A stretch of DNA of 64,000 nucleotides from JBNKFV01 sp050290265 (GCA_050290265.1 JBNKHI010000006.1:41750-105749); one strand, 5' to 3'. Shown: positions 16,048 through 25,672, numbered from the stretch's first letter. Notes: generated from the letters alone by a model not told the origin. Numbers and translations are program-made.

Positions 16048-17760
16048 ATGAGCGAAGCGTTTTTTGAAGCACTGATCGCCATTATGGGCGTATCACTATT
16101 GGCAACGGTCTTACTCCGACGCCTTCGCTTACCCAGCATCGTTGCCTATATATTGGCCGGTGCACTAATAGGCCCGCAGTTACTCGGCTGGGTTCAAGTT
16201 CCCGCCATGTTTAGTTTTCTTGCTGAGTTTGGCGTTGTATTTCTATTGTTCGCGCTGGGATTGGAGTTCTCATTGCCCAAACTCATCGCTTTGCGGCGCT
16301 CAGTATTTGGCCTAGGCAGTATACAGGTTGCGCTCTGTACCGCAGTTTTTGCCGGTGCAGTTTGGCTTTGGGGTACAACCCTTTCTGCCGCAGTATTGAT
16401 CGCCGGTGCACTCGCATTGTCCTCTACGGCTATTGTTTCCAAGGAACTGTCACAGCTGCACAAACTTCATCAACGACCGGGGCAGCTGGCGATTGCCATC
16501 TTGCTGTTTCAGGATTTGGCAGCCATTGTTTTTCTCATCTTAGTGCCTGTGCTCGGCGAACAATCAACCCATAGCTTCTGGTATAGCATGGGCCTTGCGC
16601 TGATCAAGGCTGTACTACTCATGGGCATACTGCTGAGTGCGGGAAAATGGCTACTACCGCTGCTTTATAAAGAAGTCAGCCGCGCCCGCTCGGAAGAAGT
16701 GTTTGTACTAACAACGCTGGTTATCGTCATGCTGGCAGCCTGGATAACCCACAGCTTTCACTTATCAATGGCACTTGGGGGCTTTGTTATTGGAATGATG
16801 CTCAGTGAAAGTGCGTTCAGGCACCAAATTGAATCTGATATCAGGCCATTTAAAGACATCCTGTTAGGCCTATTTTTTGTCACCATCGGCATGAACATCC
16901 AAATTAACCTCGTTTGGGAGTATTGGCCACGTCTGCTCTGCTTTACCGCTGCACTCATTCTCATAAAAGCGCTCTTGATAAGCCTACTGGTCAACCTCAC
17001 AGGGGATAATAAATCGACCGCCATACAGTCCGGTCTAAATTTGGCCCAGGCTGGAGAATTTGGCTTAGCATTATTGTCACTGGCGGTGTTGCAAAAAGTG
17101 ATCCCCAACGACCAGGCAAGCTTTATTATTTTAGTCTCTATTTTTAGCATGACTGCCAGCCCTTTCCTGATTCGCTACAGCGACACAATTGCCAGCAAAC
17201 TCCTACATGTTTTTTCACGCTGGAAACAATCTGACGAAGAGGTAACCACAGTGGAGGAGCCCGCGGTTATTCCCAATCAAAAACACGTCATCATCGGTGG
17301 TTTTGGCAGGGTCGGTAAAACGTTGGGTAAGATATTGGGCAACAACAATATCGACTATATTGCCATTGACCAGCACATCGACGTTGTCAATACAGAAAGA
17401 TCAAGAGGTGCTAATGTTATATACGGAGATTGCGAAAATCTCGAGCTGCTCAAACACTGCCATATACAACAGGCTGAGCTTGCTATCCTTACTTTTACGT
17501 CGTTGGAAAGCGCCAAAAAAGCAATTGAGCACATCCGCGCAGAACATATTGATACCCCAATTATCGTTCGCTGCCACGAACACAATGCGGTTGAAGAGCT
17601 TATCGCTCTAGGGGCCAATCATGTTATCCCCGAAATGCTAGAGGCCAGTCTACTCATCGCCGCTCAAGTGCTTACCCTAGCCGGTATGAATCAGTCGCAA
17701 ATTGATCAGCAGATTGCGCTGGAACGAGCAAATCAACTTCGTACCCCTAATAATGATTAA
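16048..17760 (+). CDS. Monovalent cation:proton antiporter-2 (KefB/KefC type)
   Basis: A 570-aa inner-membrane cation/proton antiporter of the CPA2 family. Residues 1-390 give about 12-13 membrane helices, with the family motifs YILAGALIGP, FALGLEFSL and LFQDLAAIVFLI and the GLNLAQAGEFGLALLSLAVL helix. Residues about 415-530 form an RCK/TrkA-N nucleotide-binding domain (HVIIGGFGRVGKTLGKIL, then the acidic IAIDQHIDVV and GDCENLELLKHC). Such systems export K+ under NADH, glutathione-adduct or pH control. No KefG/KefF partner is adjacent, so it may be a YbaL- or KefB-like system. The ribosome site is weak. Confidence 0.9.
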   Translation: MSEAFFEALIAIMGVSLLATVLLRRLRLPSIVAYILAGALIGPQLLGWVQVPAMFSFLAEFGVVFLLFALGLEFSLPKLIALRRSVFGLGSIQVALCTAVFAGAVWLWGTTLSAAVLIAGALALSSTAIVSKELSQLHKLHQRPGQLAIAILLFQDLAAIVFLILVPVLGEQSTHSFWYSMGLALIKAVLLMGILLSAGKWLLPLLYKEVSRARSEEVFVLTTLVIVMLAAWITHSFHLSMALGGFVIGMMLSESAFRHQIESDIRPFKDILLGLFFVTIGMNIQINLVWEYWPRLLCFTAALILIKALLISLLVNLTGDNKSTAIQSGLNLAQAGEFGLALLSLAVLQKVIPNDQASFIILVSIFSMTASPFLIRYSDTIASKLLHVFSRWKQSDEEVTTVEEPAVIPNQKHVIIGGFGRVGKTLGKILGNNNIDYIAIDQHIDVVNTERSRGANVIYGDCENLELLKHCHIQQAELAILTFTSLESAKKAIEHIRAEHIDTPIIVRCHEHNAVEELIALGANHVIPEMLEASLLIAAQVLTLAGMNQSQIDQQIALERANQLRTPNND

Positions 17761-17931
17761 CCATGGGTTAACTGCTGTACGCCTATTCTGCACTCTATAC
17801 TGCAACGCTCGAACCGTCAGACCATTCAGCGGAATGCCCTACGCAAATGACTGCAAAATTTAATGGATAGCGGCACGATAAAACAACATATAATCCTAGT
17901 CAGCGGCACTTATAGATAGAGGAGCCATTGC

Positions 17932-18615
17932 GTGATAGACGTATTATTGGTCGAGGACGATATCGACTTGGCAAGCACCATCGTACAGTATCTCGAACTG
18001 GAAGATATTGACTGTGACCATGCCAGCAATGGCGTGGCAGGCCTAAATCTCGCCAGTCAACACCACTACGATGCAATTTTGCTGGACATAAACTTACCCA
18101 AAATGAACGGTTTGTCCGTTTGTGAAAATTTGCGTAAAGACGGCATCGACACACCAATATTAATGTTGACCGCCAGAGACAGTCTGGACGATAAAGTCGC
18201 CGGATTTAATGCTGGCAGCGACGACTACCTGGTAAAGCCATTCGCTATGCAGGAACTTGTTGTGCGCTGCAAAGCTCTGGCAAAACGCCGCAGTGGGCAA
18301 GTGCAAAAACTGAAATTCGCGGATCTGGTACTAAACCTTGAAAACAAAGAGGCCTCACGCGCAAACGAACCTATTAAACTAACCCCCACGGCCTGGAAGC
18401 TACTGGAAACGCTGCTACGTGCTTACCCCCGAGTACTCAGTAGAGATGAACTCGAACAAGCAGTCTGGGGAGAAGACCGCCCTGACAGCAATAGTTTTAA
18501 AGTACACTTACACAACTTGCGTAAAGCAGTGGATGGCAATTTTGCCAAACCTCTAATCAAAACAATTACTGGTTATGGATTTACCCTAAGCGAGAACGAT
18601 GAAACTCTGGACTAG
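17932..18615 (+). CDS. OmpR/PhoB-family response regulator
   Basis: A two-component DNA-binding regulator, 227 aa. The receiver (1-118) has the acidic pair VEDD, the phospho-acceptor Asp in AILLDINLPKMNG, Thr in MLTARD and Lys in YLVKPF. The C-terminal winged helix (130-225) carries LTPTAWKLLETLL, the recognition helix HLHNLRKAVDG and TITGYGFTL. The start is GTG at 17932, supported by GGAG at 17921-17924. The kinase gene begins inside its last codons (17-base overlap), so the pair is translationally coupled. The nearest possible target is the AEC permease at the end of the operon. Confidence 0.94.
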   Translation: MIDVLLVEDDIDLASTIVQYLELEDIDCDHASNGVAGLNLASQHHYDAILLDINLPKMNGLSVCENLRKDGIDTPILMLTARDSLDDKVAGFNAGSDDYLVKPFAMQELVVRCKALAKRRSGQVQKLKFADLVLNLENKEASRANEPIKLTPTAWKLLETLLRAYPRVLSRDELEQAVWGEDRPDSNSFKVHLHNLRKAVDGNFAKPLIKTITGYGFTLSENDETLD

Positions 18616-19900
18616 TCTACGAACCTATTTTTTTGCTGCCATGATCATGATCGGTGTTCTTATGGTGGTGCTCTACTCCTACATCTCCAGTCAATATTAT
18701 ATTGCGGGCATCAAAAATGTTGTTGAATGGACTATGCAGGAATTCGCTGATGCCTGGAAAAATGGTGAATTAGCAGATAATAGCAAAGAAAGTTCAGAGC
18801 CTTATCCAAAACCTTATACGGTTGCTCAATATGTTATCTATCCAAACTGGAAATCTATCCCGCTAGCAGTACGCGATAAGTTTCCAAAGGCTGAAACCAC
18901 CACATCCACTTACCTCAATAACTATGAAATAAAAACTGGCGAGAACGGAGAAGAACAGGCTATCGTTTACCATCTTGGTAAATTTCCAACAAATGATGGC
19001 AATAACATCTACATCACTCGCATTGTCAACACCAACCAAATCCCCCAAAGTGTAAAAGCCAACCTTAATAAAAACTGGGATTGGATTTTATATATCGGAA
19101 TCATTACCACATTAGCGTTTACGTTACTGGTCTTTTTAGTTTTTCATTTTGCTGCCAAACCTATACGTGGATTAAGTTTCTGGGCCTCCAACCTAAGTGA
19201 AAAAAATATCGCCGAAGACCGGCCAAACTTTCGCTACCAGGAACTTAACAACCTCGCACAACTTATCCAAAACAGTTTATTGTCAGTCCGCAATGCACTA
19301 GACCGTGAACAGGAATTACTACGTAACTGTAGCCACGAGCTGAGGACCCCCATTGCCGTTATCAGCAATAATCTCGAGCTAATACAGCGACTCCACCCAG
19401 AAAAGAAACCAGTGGAAGATCAAGCCTTCGCCCGTATGCAGCGCGCCACTAAAACAATGACCGATCTAACGGATACGTTACTCAGGTTATCGCAAAACGA
19501 AACCATGATGGTGGAACTAGAACCGGTGGAAATCAATGTGCTTATCGAACAGCTTAGCGATCAGCTCTGCTATTTGCTAACAGGTAAAGAAGTTGTTGTT
19601 AACAAAACACTACCGTCCACTACACTGCAGCTGCCAAAGTTAGCCGCACAAATTCTACTCAACAATCTTATCCGAAATGCCTACCAGCATACCTTATCAG
19701 GCAAGATAGACATTGTTATTAATGGCAACCAAATAGAGATCATCAACGATATTCAGCAATGTGATATCAGCCAACCTAACGAGGCAGGTTATGGATTGGG
19801 ACTCAAGCTATGCAAAAAATTAGCAGACTGCTATCACTGGAAATTGGATATCATTAACGATGAACACTTGCATCAGGTAACCGTAACTTTTGTCAATTAA
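18599..19900 (+). CDS. Membrane sensor histidine kinase
   Basis: The cognate kinase of the upstream regulator, 433 aa. One membrane helix (about 8-28) and another (about 160-185, LYIGIITTLAFTLLVFLVFHF) frame a periplasmic sensor of about 130 residues with no family I recognise. A short HAMP-like linker follows, then the dimerisation box CSHELRTPIAVISNN holding the phospho-accepting His, the N-box NNLIRNAYQHT and the G2 box GYGLGLKLCKKLA. The catalytic domain is compact: the G1 Asp loop is reduced to IIND and there is no clear F-box. It overlaps the regulator by 17 bases and is followed after 18 bases by a permease gene. The signal is unknown. Confidence 0.92.
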   Translation: MKLWTSLRTYFFAAMIMIGVLMVVLYSYISSQYYIAGIKNVVEWTMQEFADAWKNGELADNSKESSEPYPKPYTVAQYVIYPNWKSIPLAVRDKFPKAETTTSTYLNNYEIKTGENGEEQAIVYHLGKFPTNDGNNIYITRIVNTNQIPQSVKANLNKNWDWILYIGIITTLAFTLLVFLVFHFAAKPIRGLSFWASNLSEKNIAEDRPNFRYQELNNLAQLIQNSLLSVRNALDREQELLRNCSHELRTPIAVISNNLELIQRLHPEKKPVEDQAFARMQRATKTMTDLTDTLLRLSQNETMMVELEPVEINVLIEQLSDQLCYLLTGKEVVVNKTLPSTTLQLPKLAAQILLNNLIRNAYQHTLSGKIDIVINGNQIEIINDIQQCDISQPNEAGYGLGLKLCKKLADCYHWKLDIINDEHLHQVTVTFVN

Positions 19901-19918
19901 CCACTTGGAAAATACGCT

Positions 19919-20854
19919 ATGACATCTGTATTCGGTATCACCGCACCGGTTTTTATTTTAATAGGGATAGGCTTTGTATTAATTAAAAGTAACTTATTGA
20001 ACAAAACCCATGTCGGAGGCTTTGGGACATTTGTTGTTTATCTGGCTCTCCCCTCTTTGATTATAAGCACCCTGACAAAGACCTCCCTGGATCATATTAT
20101 TCAACCCACCTTCATGATCATTTATGCGGTAGCATCGCTCGGATCCTTTGCCTTAGGCTTTATCATTTACCGAAAATTCTTTAATAAAACTTTCTCCAAC
20201 AGTGCCTTAAATAGCTTTGGCGGGGCCATGTCCAACAGCGCATTTATCGGCTACCCCTTGCTCCTACAAAGTTTTTCCAACCCTCCAGTAGCAGCTTTTA
20301 CTATGGCTCTCATGGTTGAAAGCATCCTATTACTGCCCGTCGCACTGTTTTTTTTGGAAGTCGGTGAATCCCATGGCAAAGGACATAGTAAGCGCAGTGT
20401 GATCACTCAAATTAGTAAACGGTTAATTAGTAACCCGGTTATTTTGGCTATTTTCGCTGGCATTGTATTAGCGCTACTGAATATTCAGCTACCTACATTT
20501 ATTGATAAAAGCGTTGGCTTGCTCGCTCAGGCGGCGGCACCCGTCGCACTGGTATTCATTGGGGCCACGCTGGCCAGTAGTCAATGGCATGGAAAACTAG
20601 ACGACGCAGGTATGGTTGCCCTGTTCAAACTTGTCGTACACCCTGCATTAGTCTTTCTCATGATTGTTCTAATGCCATCAATGGGAGCCAACCTATCAAA
20701 AGCGGCAATACTCATCGCTTCAGTGCCCATGGTGAGTATATTTCCTATTATTGGCAGCAAATATGGCCAAGGCCCACAAGCCGCCAGTACCATGTTGGTG
20801 ACTACCATTCTGGCCTTCTTTAGTATCAGTGCTATTCTTTGGTTATATCATTAA
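19919..20854 (+). CDS. AEC-family transporter (auxin efflux carrier/MdcF-like)
   Basis: A 311-aa inner-membrane carrier with about ten helices. N-terminal APVFILIGIGFVLIKSNLL, the Asn/Gly-rich GGAMSNSAFIGYPLL at about 102 and the C-terminal LIASVPMVSIFPIIGSKYGQGPQAAS are typical of bacterial AEC proteins, which move malate, malonate or related acids. It is co-transcribed with the two-component pair (18-base gap), which suggests the pair senses and controls its substrate, as other carboxylate two-component systems do. The substrate itself cannot be deduced. Confidence 0.88.
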   Translation: MTSVFGITAPVFILIGIGFVLIKSNLLNKTHVGGFGTFVVYLALPSLIISTLTKTSLDHIIQPTFMIIYAVASLGSFALGFIIYRKFFNKTFSNSALNSFGGAMSNSAFIGYPLLLQSFSNPPVAAFTMALMVESILLLPVALFFLEVGESHGKGHSKRSVITQISKRLISNPVILAIFAGIVLALLNIQLPTFIDKSVGLLAQAAAPVALVFIGATLASSQWHGKLDDAGMVALFKLVVHPALVFLMIVLMPSMGANLSKAAILIASVPMVSIFPIIGSKYGQGPQAASTMLVTTILAFFSISAILWLYH

Positions 20855-21011
20855 AGCCAGGCTGCGCTGTACAAACTGCTTCCAGTAAGCCGAAGAAAGA
20901 CGGCCTACTCCCTACCCTTACTTCCTTAAACTAACCTATTACCATACAGCGCTAAGTCTTTGTAACTTTTCATATTTAGACGTTACTGAATACCCTTCAA
21001 ATCAACCAAGA

Positions 21012-21039
21012 AATATTTCTGCAAACTTTCAGAAATATT
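21012..21039. repeat. Perfect 10-bp inverted repeat
   Basis: AATATTTCTG (21012-21021) and CAGAAATATT (21030-21039) are exact inverted copies around an 8-base loop. It ends one base before the Pho-like direct repeats. With no following T-run it looks more like an operator than a terminator. Confidence 0.6.
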
Positions 21040-21040
21040 A

Positions 21041-21069
21041 TCGTCACATTTCCCTCACCAAACTGTAAC
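21041..21069 (+). promoter_or_regulatory. Pho-box-like direct repeats
   Basis: Three heptamers stand 11 bases apart: TCGTCAC, CCCTCAC and CTGTAAC, with spacers ATTT and CAAA. Against the PhoB heptamer CTGTCAY they match 5, 5 and 6 of 7 bases, and the 7+4 spacing is the PhoB arrangement. A possible -10 TAAAGT (21080-21085) lies ten bases downstream, as in PhoB promoters. Suggestive, not certain. Confidence 0.45.
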
Positions 21070-21235
21070 TTTTGGCACTTAAAGTACCGCCTGTCTTGAT
21101 TAACGCGGTTTCCCCAATGGCCGGAAGCTGGCCAAGACCATAGCGAGGATTAAAAGCAGGCTGCCAACAAAGGTCTCTCCCGCTGGAAACCCATTTAGAT
21201 TTTTTAACCATTAGGCAATTAAGAGATCCTACCCA

Positions 21236-22864
21236 ATGAATACAAAATTACTATTTAGCGTTACTGCACTGGCTGCTGCTTTAGCTGGCTGTGGCGGCGG
21301 TGACATTAATATTGCTCCTTCAAACACCGATAACAGTGTTGATAACTCTGTAACTAACGGCGGCGGTTCTACCAGCTCCTTCTGTGCAAGCTACGAAAAA
21401 GCTGGCGTTACATTTTCCGGTACTCAAGAAGGCTTTAACTGTGTTTACGGTACTGACTTTGTTGACCTGGGTAACCCACTGACTGTCGACGTTACACTGC
21501 CAAACATTGGTTCTGGCGCACACGTTTTCTTAGGCAGCCTGGTTGTTGGTGAAAACTATTCCACTAACGAAGAATTAGCTGCTGCAGGCATCACTGAAGG
21601 TGGTGACGGTTCTAAATTAACCATTAAAGCTGGCTCAACTGTAGCGTTCAAGAGTGCTGACGACTACATGGTAATCAACCGTGGTTCACAGATCTTTGCA
21701 GAAGGTACTGCGACTGATCCAATCGTGTTCACTTCTTACTCAGACGCAGTAGAAGGTACTGTTGGCGATGAAGACGTTTCTGAATGGGGCGGCATGATCA
21801 TTAATGGTTTCGCAGTAACCAACAAATGCTCTTACACCGGTACACGCGGTGTAGATTTAGCTACGACTGACTGTAACGTAGCGGCTGAAGGTAAAGACGG
21901 CGACGGACAGACTCATTACGGCGGTGCTAACGATGACGACAACTCGGGTGTTCTTAAGTATGTTGTTGTTAAACACACTGGTGCTGAAGTTGGCCCAGAT
22001 AATGAATTGAATGGTATTTCATTCGACGCCGTTGGCCGCGGTACTACTGTTAGCTACCTGCAAGCACACAGTACTTTCGACGATGGTGTTGAAATGTTTG
22101 GTGGTGCAGTAAATATCGATCACTACGTTGCAACTTATGTGCGTGATGACTCAATCGATATCGATGAAGGCTATATCGGTACTTTCGATACTGCTCTGGT
22201 TATTCAATCACAGTTCGACGGCAACCACTGTATCGAATCTGATGGTATTGGTTCTTACAAAGCAGAAAACGTTGACAAGAATGCTGACTTTATCGCTCGT
22301 GGCCTGAACTCTGCAGCAACTATCAACAACCTGACGTGTATTGTTTCTCCAAACGAAACTGGTACTCATGATCCAGGTGCCGGCTGGCGCATCCGTGAAG
22401 GCCACTTTGTCACTATCGAAAACTCAATTCTGACCACGGCCTATGCCCCAGACGGCATCGCAGGAAAGACTGATGGTAACTACTGTGTGCGCATTGAAAG
22501 TGATGAAGGCTTGAAAGCTGCTCAAGACGGTGACCTGACTATTGAGTCCTCTGTTATCGCGTGTCAAGACCTGACTAAAGGTAGCAACCTGCCAAACGGC
22601 ACTACTCAACTTCAGTTCCTGCAAGCAACTAACGATGTTATGCAAACAGATGAAGCTGGCCAGGACCCCACTGCTGCAACCGCAAATGGCTTGGTTATTC
22701 TGGATGGCTACTACTCTGTGCCAGTTGCCGACATGGTTGTTAACGGAGCGCCCGCAACAGTAGTACCAACAGATGGAGCTGATCATCTTGGCGCTGTGAT
22801 GGCTAATGACGACTGGACTTCCAACTGGACCAACCTTAACGAACTGACTTTGTGGTTTAAATAA
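21236..22864 (+). CDS. Beta-solenoid-type surface lipoprotein paired with TonB receptor
   Basis: A 542-aa predicted lipoprotein. The signal peptide ends in the lipobox LAGC, with Cys19 as the lipid anchor, followed by a Gly/Asn/Ser-rich tether. The body is rich in short Asp/Gly/Thr strands such as GSQIFAEGTATDPIVFTS, EWGGMIINGFAV and DDGVEMFGGAVNIDHYVAT, a pattern like right-handed beta-helix or pectate-lyase-like folds. Eight or so cysteines in the mature part could form disulfides. Such proteins are often encoded beside large TonB receptors, as here (105 bases upstream), and may present ligand to them. Codon use is strongly biased to GGT, GTT, ACT and AAC compared with neighbours, which suggests high expression. 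Molecular function is unknown. Confidence 0.75.
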   Translation: MNTKLLFSVTALAAALAGCGGGDINIAPSNTDNSVDNSVTNGGGSTSSFCASYEKAGVTFSGTQEGFNCVYGTDFVDLGNPLTVDVTLPNIGSGAHVFLGSLVVGENYSTNEELAAAGITEGGDGSKLTIKAGSTVAFKSADDYMVINRGSQIFAEGTATDPIVFTSYSDAVEGTVGDEDVSEWGGMIINGFAVTNKCSYTGTRGVDLATTDCNVAAEGKDGDGQTHYGGANDDDNSGVLKYVVVKHTGAEVGPDNELNGISFDAVGRGTTVSYLQAHSTFDDGVEMFGGAVNIDHYVATYVRDDSIDIDEGYIGTFDTALVIQSQFDGNHCIESDGIGSYKAENVDKNADFIARGLNSAATINNLTCIVSPNETGTHDPGAGWRIREGHFVTIENSILTTAYAPDGIAGKTDGNYCVRIESDEGLKAAQDGDLTIESSVIACQDLTKGSNLPNGTTQLQFLQATNDVMQTDEAGQDPTAATANGLVILDGYYSVPVADMVVNGAPATVVPTDGADHLGAVMANDDWTSNWTNLNELTLWFK

Positions 22865-22909
22865 GTCCTAAGGTATGCCCTTAACTTGAAAACCGTACAA
22901 GTTTTACAC

Positions 22910-22931
22910 AAGGGCGCCCAAGGGCGCCCTT
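22910..22931 (+). terminator. Intercistronic hairpin built from two GGGCGCCC palindromes
   Basis: AAGGGCGC and GCGCCCTT can pair around CCAAGG. No T-run follows, so it is more likely a partial terminator or RNA-end stabiliser that lowers receptor expression relative to the lipoprotein. Confidence 0.5.
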
Positions 22932-22969
22932 AGTGTTAGCAAACGATCTTTATTAACAGGTCTTATCCA

Positions 22970-25624
22970 ATGAAAAAACAAATTACTCATGCAAGCTTCC
23001 CATTAAGCATGCTAAGTCTAGCCATCGCATTTGCAGGTCCGGCTCACGCACAAGATGGAAGTATTGCTCAAGCACCACAGATAAAATCTCAGCAAGCTCA
23101 ACCCGCCATGGAAGAAATTGTCACCTTGGGTCGACTACGCGACAGTGCTGCACAACTGGTCGTTGAACGTTTAGAACAAGAAGTTGTAACAGACGTTATC
23201 GGTGCAGAAGCTATTGGTCGAATTGGTGACTCCACCGTTGGTGGAGCCCTTCGCCGTGTTCCAGGCGTAACGCTGGTCGATGGTAAATTTGTTTATGTGC
23301 GCGGCCTGGGTGAACGCTACTCAAGTACTTTTTTGAATGGTGCCGTAGTGCCCTCTCCCGACCTGACGCGCAATGTTATCCCTTTGGATATATTCCCAAC
23401 GTCTATAGTTGACTCGCTCTCTGTTCAAAAATCGTATTCTGCAGATACAGCAGCGGCATTCGGTGGTGGTGCGGTAAACGTGCGTACCAAAGGTATACCT
23501 GATGCCTTTACCTATAGCTTAGAGGTCGGTACCGGTGCGGATTCAAAAACAGCCGGAAAAAATGTTTTAACCTATAAGGGTGGCAATGACGATTGGCAAG
23601 GCAGCGACGATGGCACACGCGCAATGCCAAGTCAGATTATTAGTGCTTTGCAAACCAACAAAGGAGAGTTCACTGGACTGTCACAAGCTACCCAGGAAGA
23701 ACTCGCCCTATCTATCAATCGAAATATTGAAGCCAGCGAAAAAAACTACAACCCAGACACCAGCTTTAAAGGCAATATCGGCAATAATTTCCTGCTAAAC
23801 AACGGAATGGAAATAGGTTTCATGGCGGGAGCCACCTATAAAAACAGCTGGAAAAATGAAAACACAGTATCTCATTTTGATATTGCACCGGAAAAATATA
23901 ATGAGCTGGTGACCTACAAAGATCAATCTACCTACAGCGTAACAGGTACGGGCAACCTGAACCTGGGATTCCGATTAAATGAAGAAAATAGTATTTCGAC
24001 TACCTCTTTATTTATCAGAAATACAGATGATGAAACATCTCTGTCTAATAAGTTTACGTCCAACCGACCTCTATCTGGTGGTCGCGGCTTCCAAGAGCAA
24101 AAAATTCGATTCGAAGAACGTACTCTAAATGTTAACCAAATTAACGGTGAACACGTTTTCGGCAGCGAAACACGTGAGTTACTGGGTCTTCAATCTCTCG
24201 CCTTCCTTGACGGAATCCAGCTTAATTGGTTTTATTCTGACAGTACCTCAAAAACTAATATTCCCGGCGAAGCCACTGTCACATCAGATTTAGGGGTCAA
24301 TCCAGATACTCTGCAAGTGGTAGATACAACCGTTAGAACAACCGGATCCACAGGAGAGTTTCGCTACACCGATTTAAAAGATCAGGTTGAAAGCTCTGGC
24401 TGGAAGCTGTCTTACCCAATATCACTATTCAAAACTGAAATAGAGCTTTCTGGAGGATATGAATACAGTCGAAAAGCCCGGTCCTATCGTGAACTTCAAC
24501 TGGATATTGGTATTAACAATAGCAACCCGTTTTTATCCGAAGGTATAAATTCCGCCTTCAGTGATGAAGCAATTCTAGATCCGAGTAACGACTACTCGCT
24601 AAATGTATCGAACAATACCCAAAGTTACATGGCTGCAAGCACACTGAGCTCTTCTTTCGCAATGGTTGATTTAACCTATGACGATACCTGGCGGGTCAGT
24701 GCTGGCGTTCGCTATGAAGACTATAAACACGCAGCTCCGTCCTGGAACCCACTAAAATATGATGGCTATCAATTAAGTGATTTGGAAAATGTCTATGCCG
24801 AAGACGAATTTTACCCGAGTGTATCATTAGTCTATATGCGCCCCGGTTTTTGGGCTGAAGACTTTCAACTGCGTTTTGGCTTTAGTGAAACGGTTGTTCG
24901 CCCGGATTTACGTGAGATCTCAGCTTCAAGCTATCGCGATCCGATCACTAACGATAAAATCTTTGGCAACCCAGACTTAGTCACCTCGGCAGTGAAAAAC
25001 TATGATATGCGTGCTGAATGGTTCTTTGATGATGGTGACAATCTGACAGTGTCCTTGTTTTACAAAGATATTGCCGACCCTATCGAACTTTTCCGAGCAG
25101 CAGCAGCTGATGAGACGGTAGCTTACGAAGTTTTGAATGCCCAAAGTGCCACGATTAGCGGAATGGAGATGGAATTTCTTAAAAACCTGGGTTCTATCGA
25201 CGATTCTCTCTCCCAGTTTTTCCTCTCAGGCAACGTCACTATTCAAGATTCGGAGTTATTAGCAGGAAGCAAGGCAGATTCCCCAACCAATCCAAAACGT
25301 AAATTGAATAGCGCGTCAGACTATGCCGCAAACTTACAACTAGGTTTCGATTCAGACAATGGTAAGCACTCAGCTATGTTGGTATACAACGTGTTTGGTG
25401 AGCGCTTGTACTATGCTGGTCGTCTCGGCAATCCCGATGCTTTCGAACAGCCATTCAACTCTGTTGACATGACCTATTCTTACTACCCAACGGATACATT
25501 CACCCTTAAGTTGAAATTGAAAAACTTATTGGATGAAAACACCGTTATTGAGCGTAGCGGCGTTACTACGTACGAAAAAGAAGTCGGTATTGGTGCAAGC
25601 CTGGCCGTGCAATACAAATATTAA
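22970..25624 (+). CDS. Large TonB-dependent receptor, partner of the lipoprotein
   Basis: An 884-aa outer-membrane transporter. A signal peptide ends near FAGPAHA; after a Gln/Ala linker comes the TonB-box-like MEEIVTLGR, then a plug domain (GALRRVPGVTLVDGKFVYVR, GLGERYSSTFLNGAVVPSP, FPTSIVDSLSVQKSYSAD, AAAFGGGAVNVRT) and a barrel ending in VQYKY. The plug lacks the YDNIPV-type siderophore hallmarks and resembles the group that accompanies beta-solenoid lipoproteins. It probably imports a large or complexed substrate handed over by the lipoprotein. It shares the Pho-like promoter region with that gene and ends in a strong terminator. The substrate is unknown; a phosphorus source is one idea if the Pho-like site is real. 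Confidence 0.9.
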   Translation: MKKQITHASFPLSMLSLAIAFAGPAHAQDGSIAQAPQIKSQQAQPAMEEIVTLGRLRDSAAQLVVERLEQEVVTDVIGAEAIGRIGDSTVGGALRRVPGVTLVDGKFVYVRGLGERYSSTFLNGAVVPSPDLTRNVIPLDIFPTSIVDSLSVQKSYSADTAAAFGGGAVNVRTKGIPDAFTYSLEVGTGADSKTAGKNVLTYKGGNDDWQGSDDGTRAMPSQIISALQTNKGEFTGLSQATQEELALSINRNIEASEKNYNPDTSFKGNIGNNFLLNNGMEIGFMAGATYKNSWKNENTVSHFDIAPEKYNELVTYKDQSTYSVTGTGNLNLGFRLNEENSISTTSLFIRNTDDETSLSNKFTSNRPLSGGRGFQEQKIRFEERTLNVNQINGEHVFGSETRELLGLQSLAFLDGIQLNWFYSDSTSKTNIPGEATVTSDLGVNPDTLQVVDTTVRTTGSTGEFRYTDLKDQVESSGWKLSYPISLFKTEIELSGGYEYSRKARSYRELQLDIGINNSNPFLSEGINSAFSDEAILDPSNDYSLNVSNNTQSYMAASTLSSSFAMVDLTYDDTWRVSAGVRYEDYKHAAPSWNPLKYDGYQLSDLENVYAEDEFYPSVSLVYMRPGFWAEDFQLRFGFSETVVRPDLREISASSYRDPITNDKIFGNPDLVTSAVKNYDMRAEWFFDDGDNLTVSLFYKDIADPIELFRAAAADETVAYEVLNAQSATISGMEMEFLKNLGSIDDSLSQFFLSGNVTIQDSELLAGSKADSPTNPKRKLNSASDYAANLQLGFDSDNGKHSAMLVYNVFGERLYYAGRLGNPDAFEQPFNSVDMTYSYYPTDTFTLKLKLKNLLDENTVIERSGVTTYEKEVGIGASLAVQYKY

Positions 25625-25644
25625 TTTGTCTTTGCTACAGGGCA

Positions 25645-25672
25645 AAAGGCCGCGCTTGCGCGGCCTTTTTTT
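25645..25672 (+). terminator. Rho-independent terminator after TonB receptor
   Basis: AAGGCCGCGC and GCGCGGCCTT pair around a short TT loop region, followed by a run of seven T. A textbook terminator closing the lipoprotein/receptor operon. Confidence 0.95.

Larger units (their letters stand above)
20855..21235. other. Leader region of the lipoprotein/TonB-receptor pair
   Basis: About 380 bases without a gene. It holds a perfect 10-bp inverted repeat and a Pho-box-like array (both listed), then a leader of ~150 bases. The ribosome site before the lipoprotein is AAGAGA, rather far from the ATG. Confidence 0.6.
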
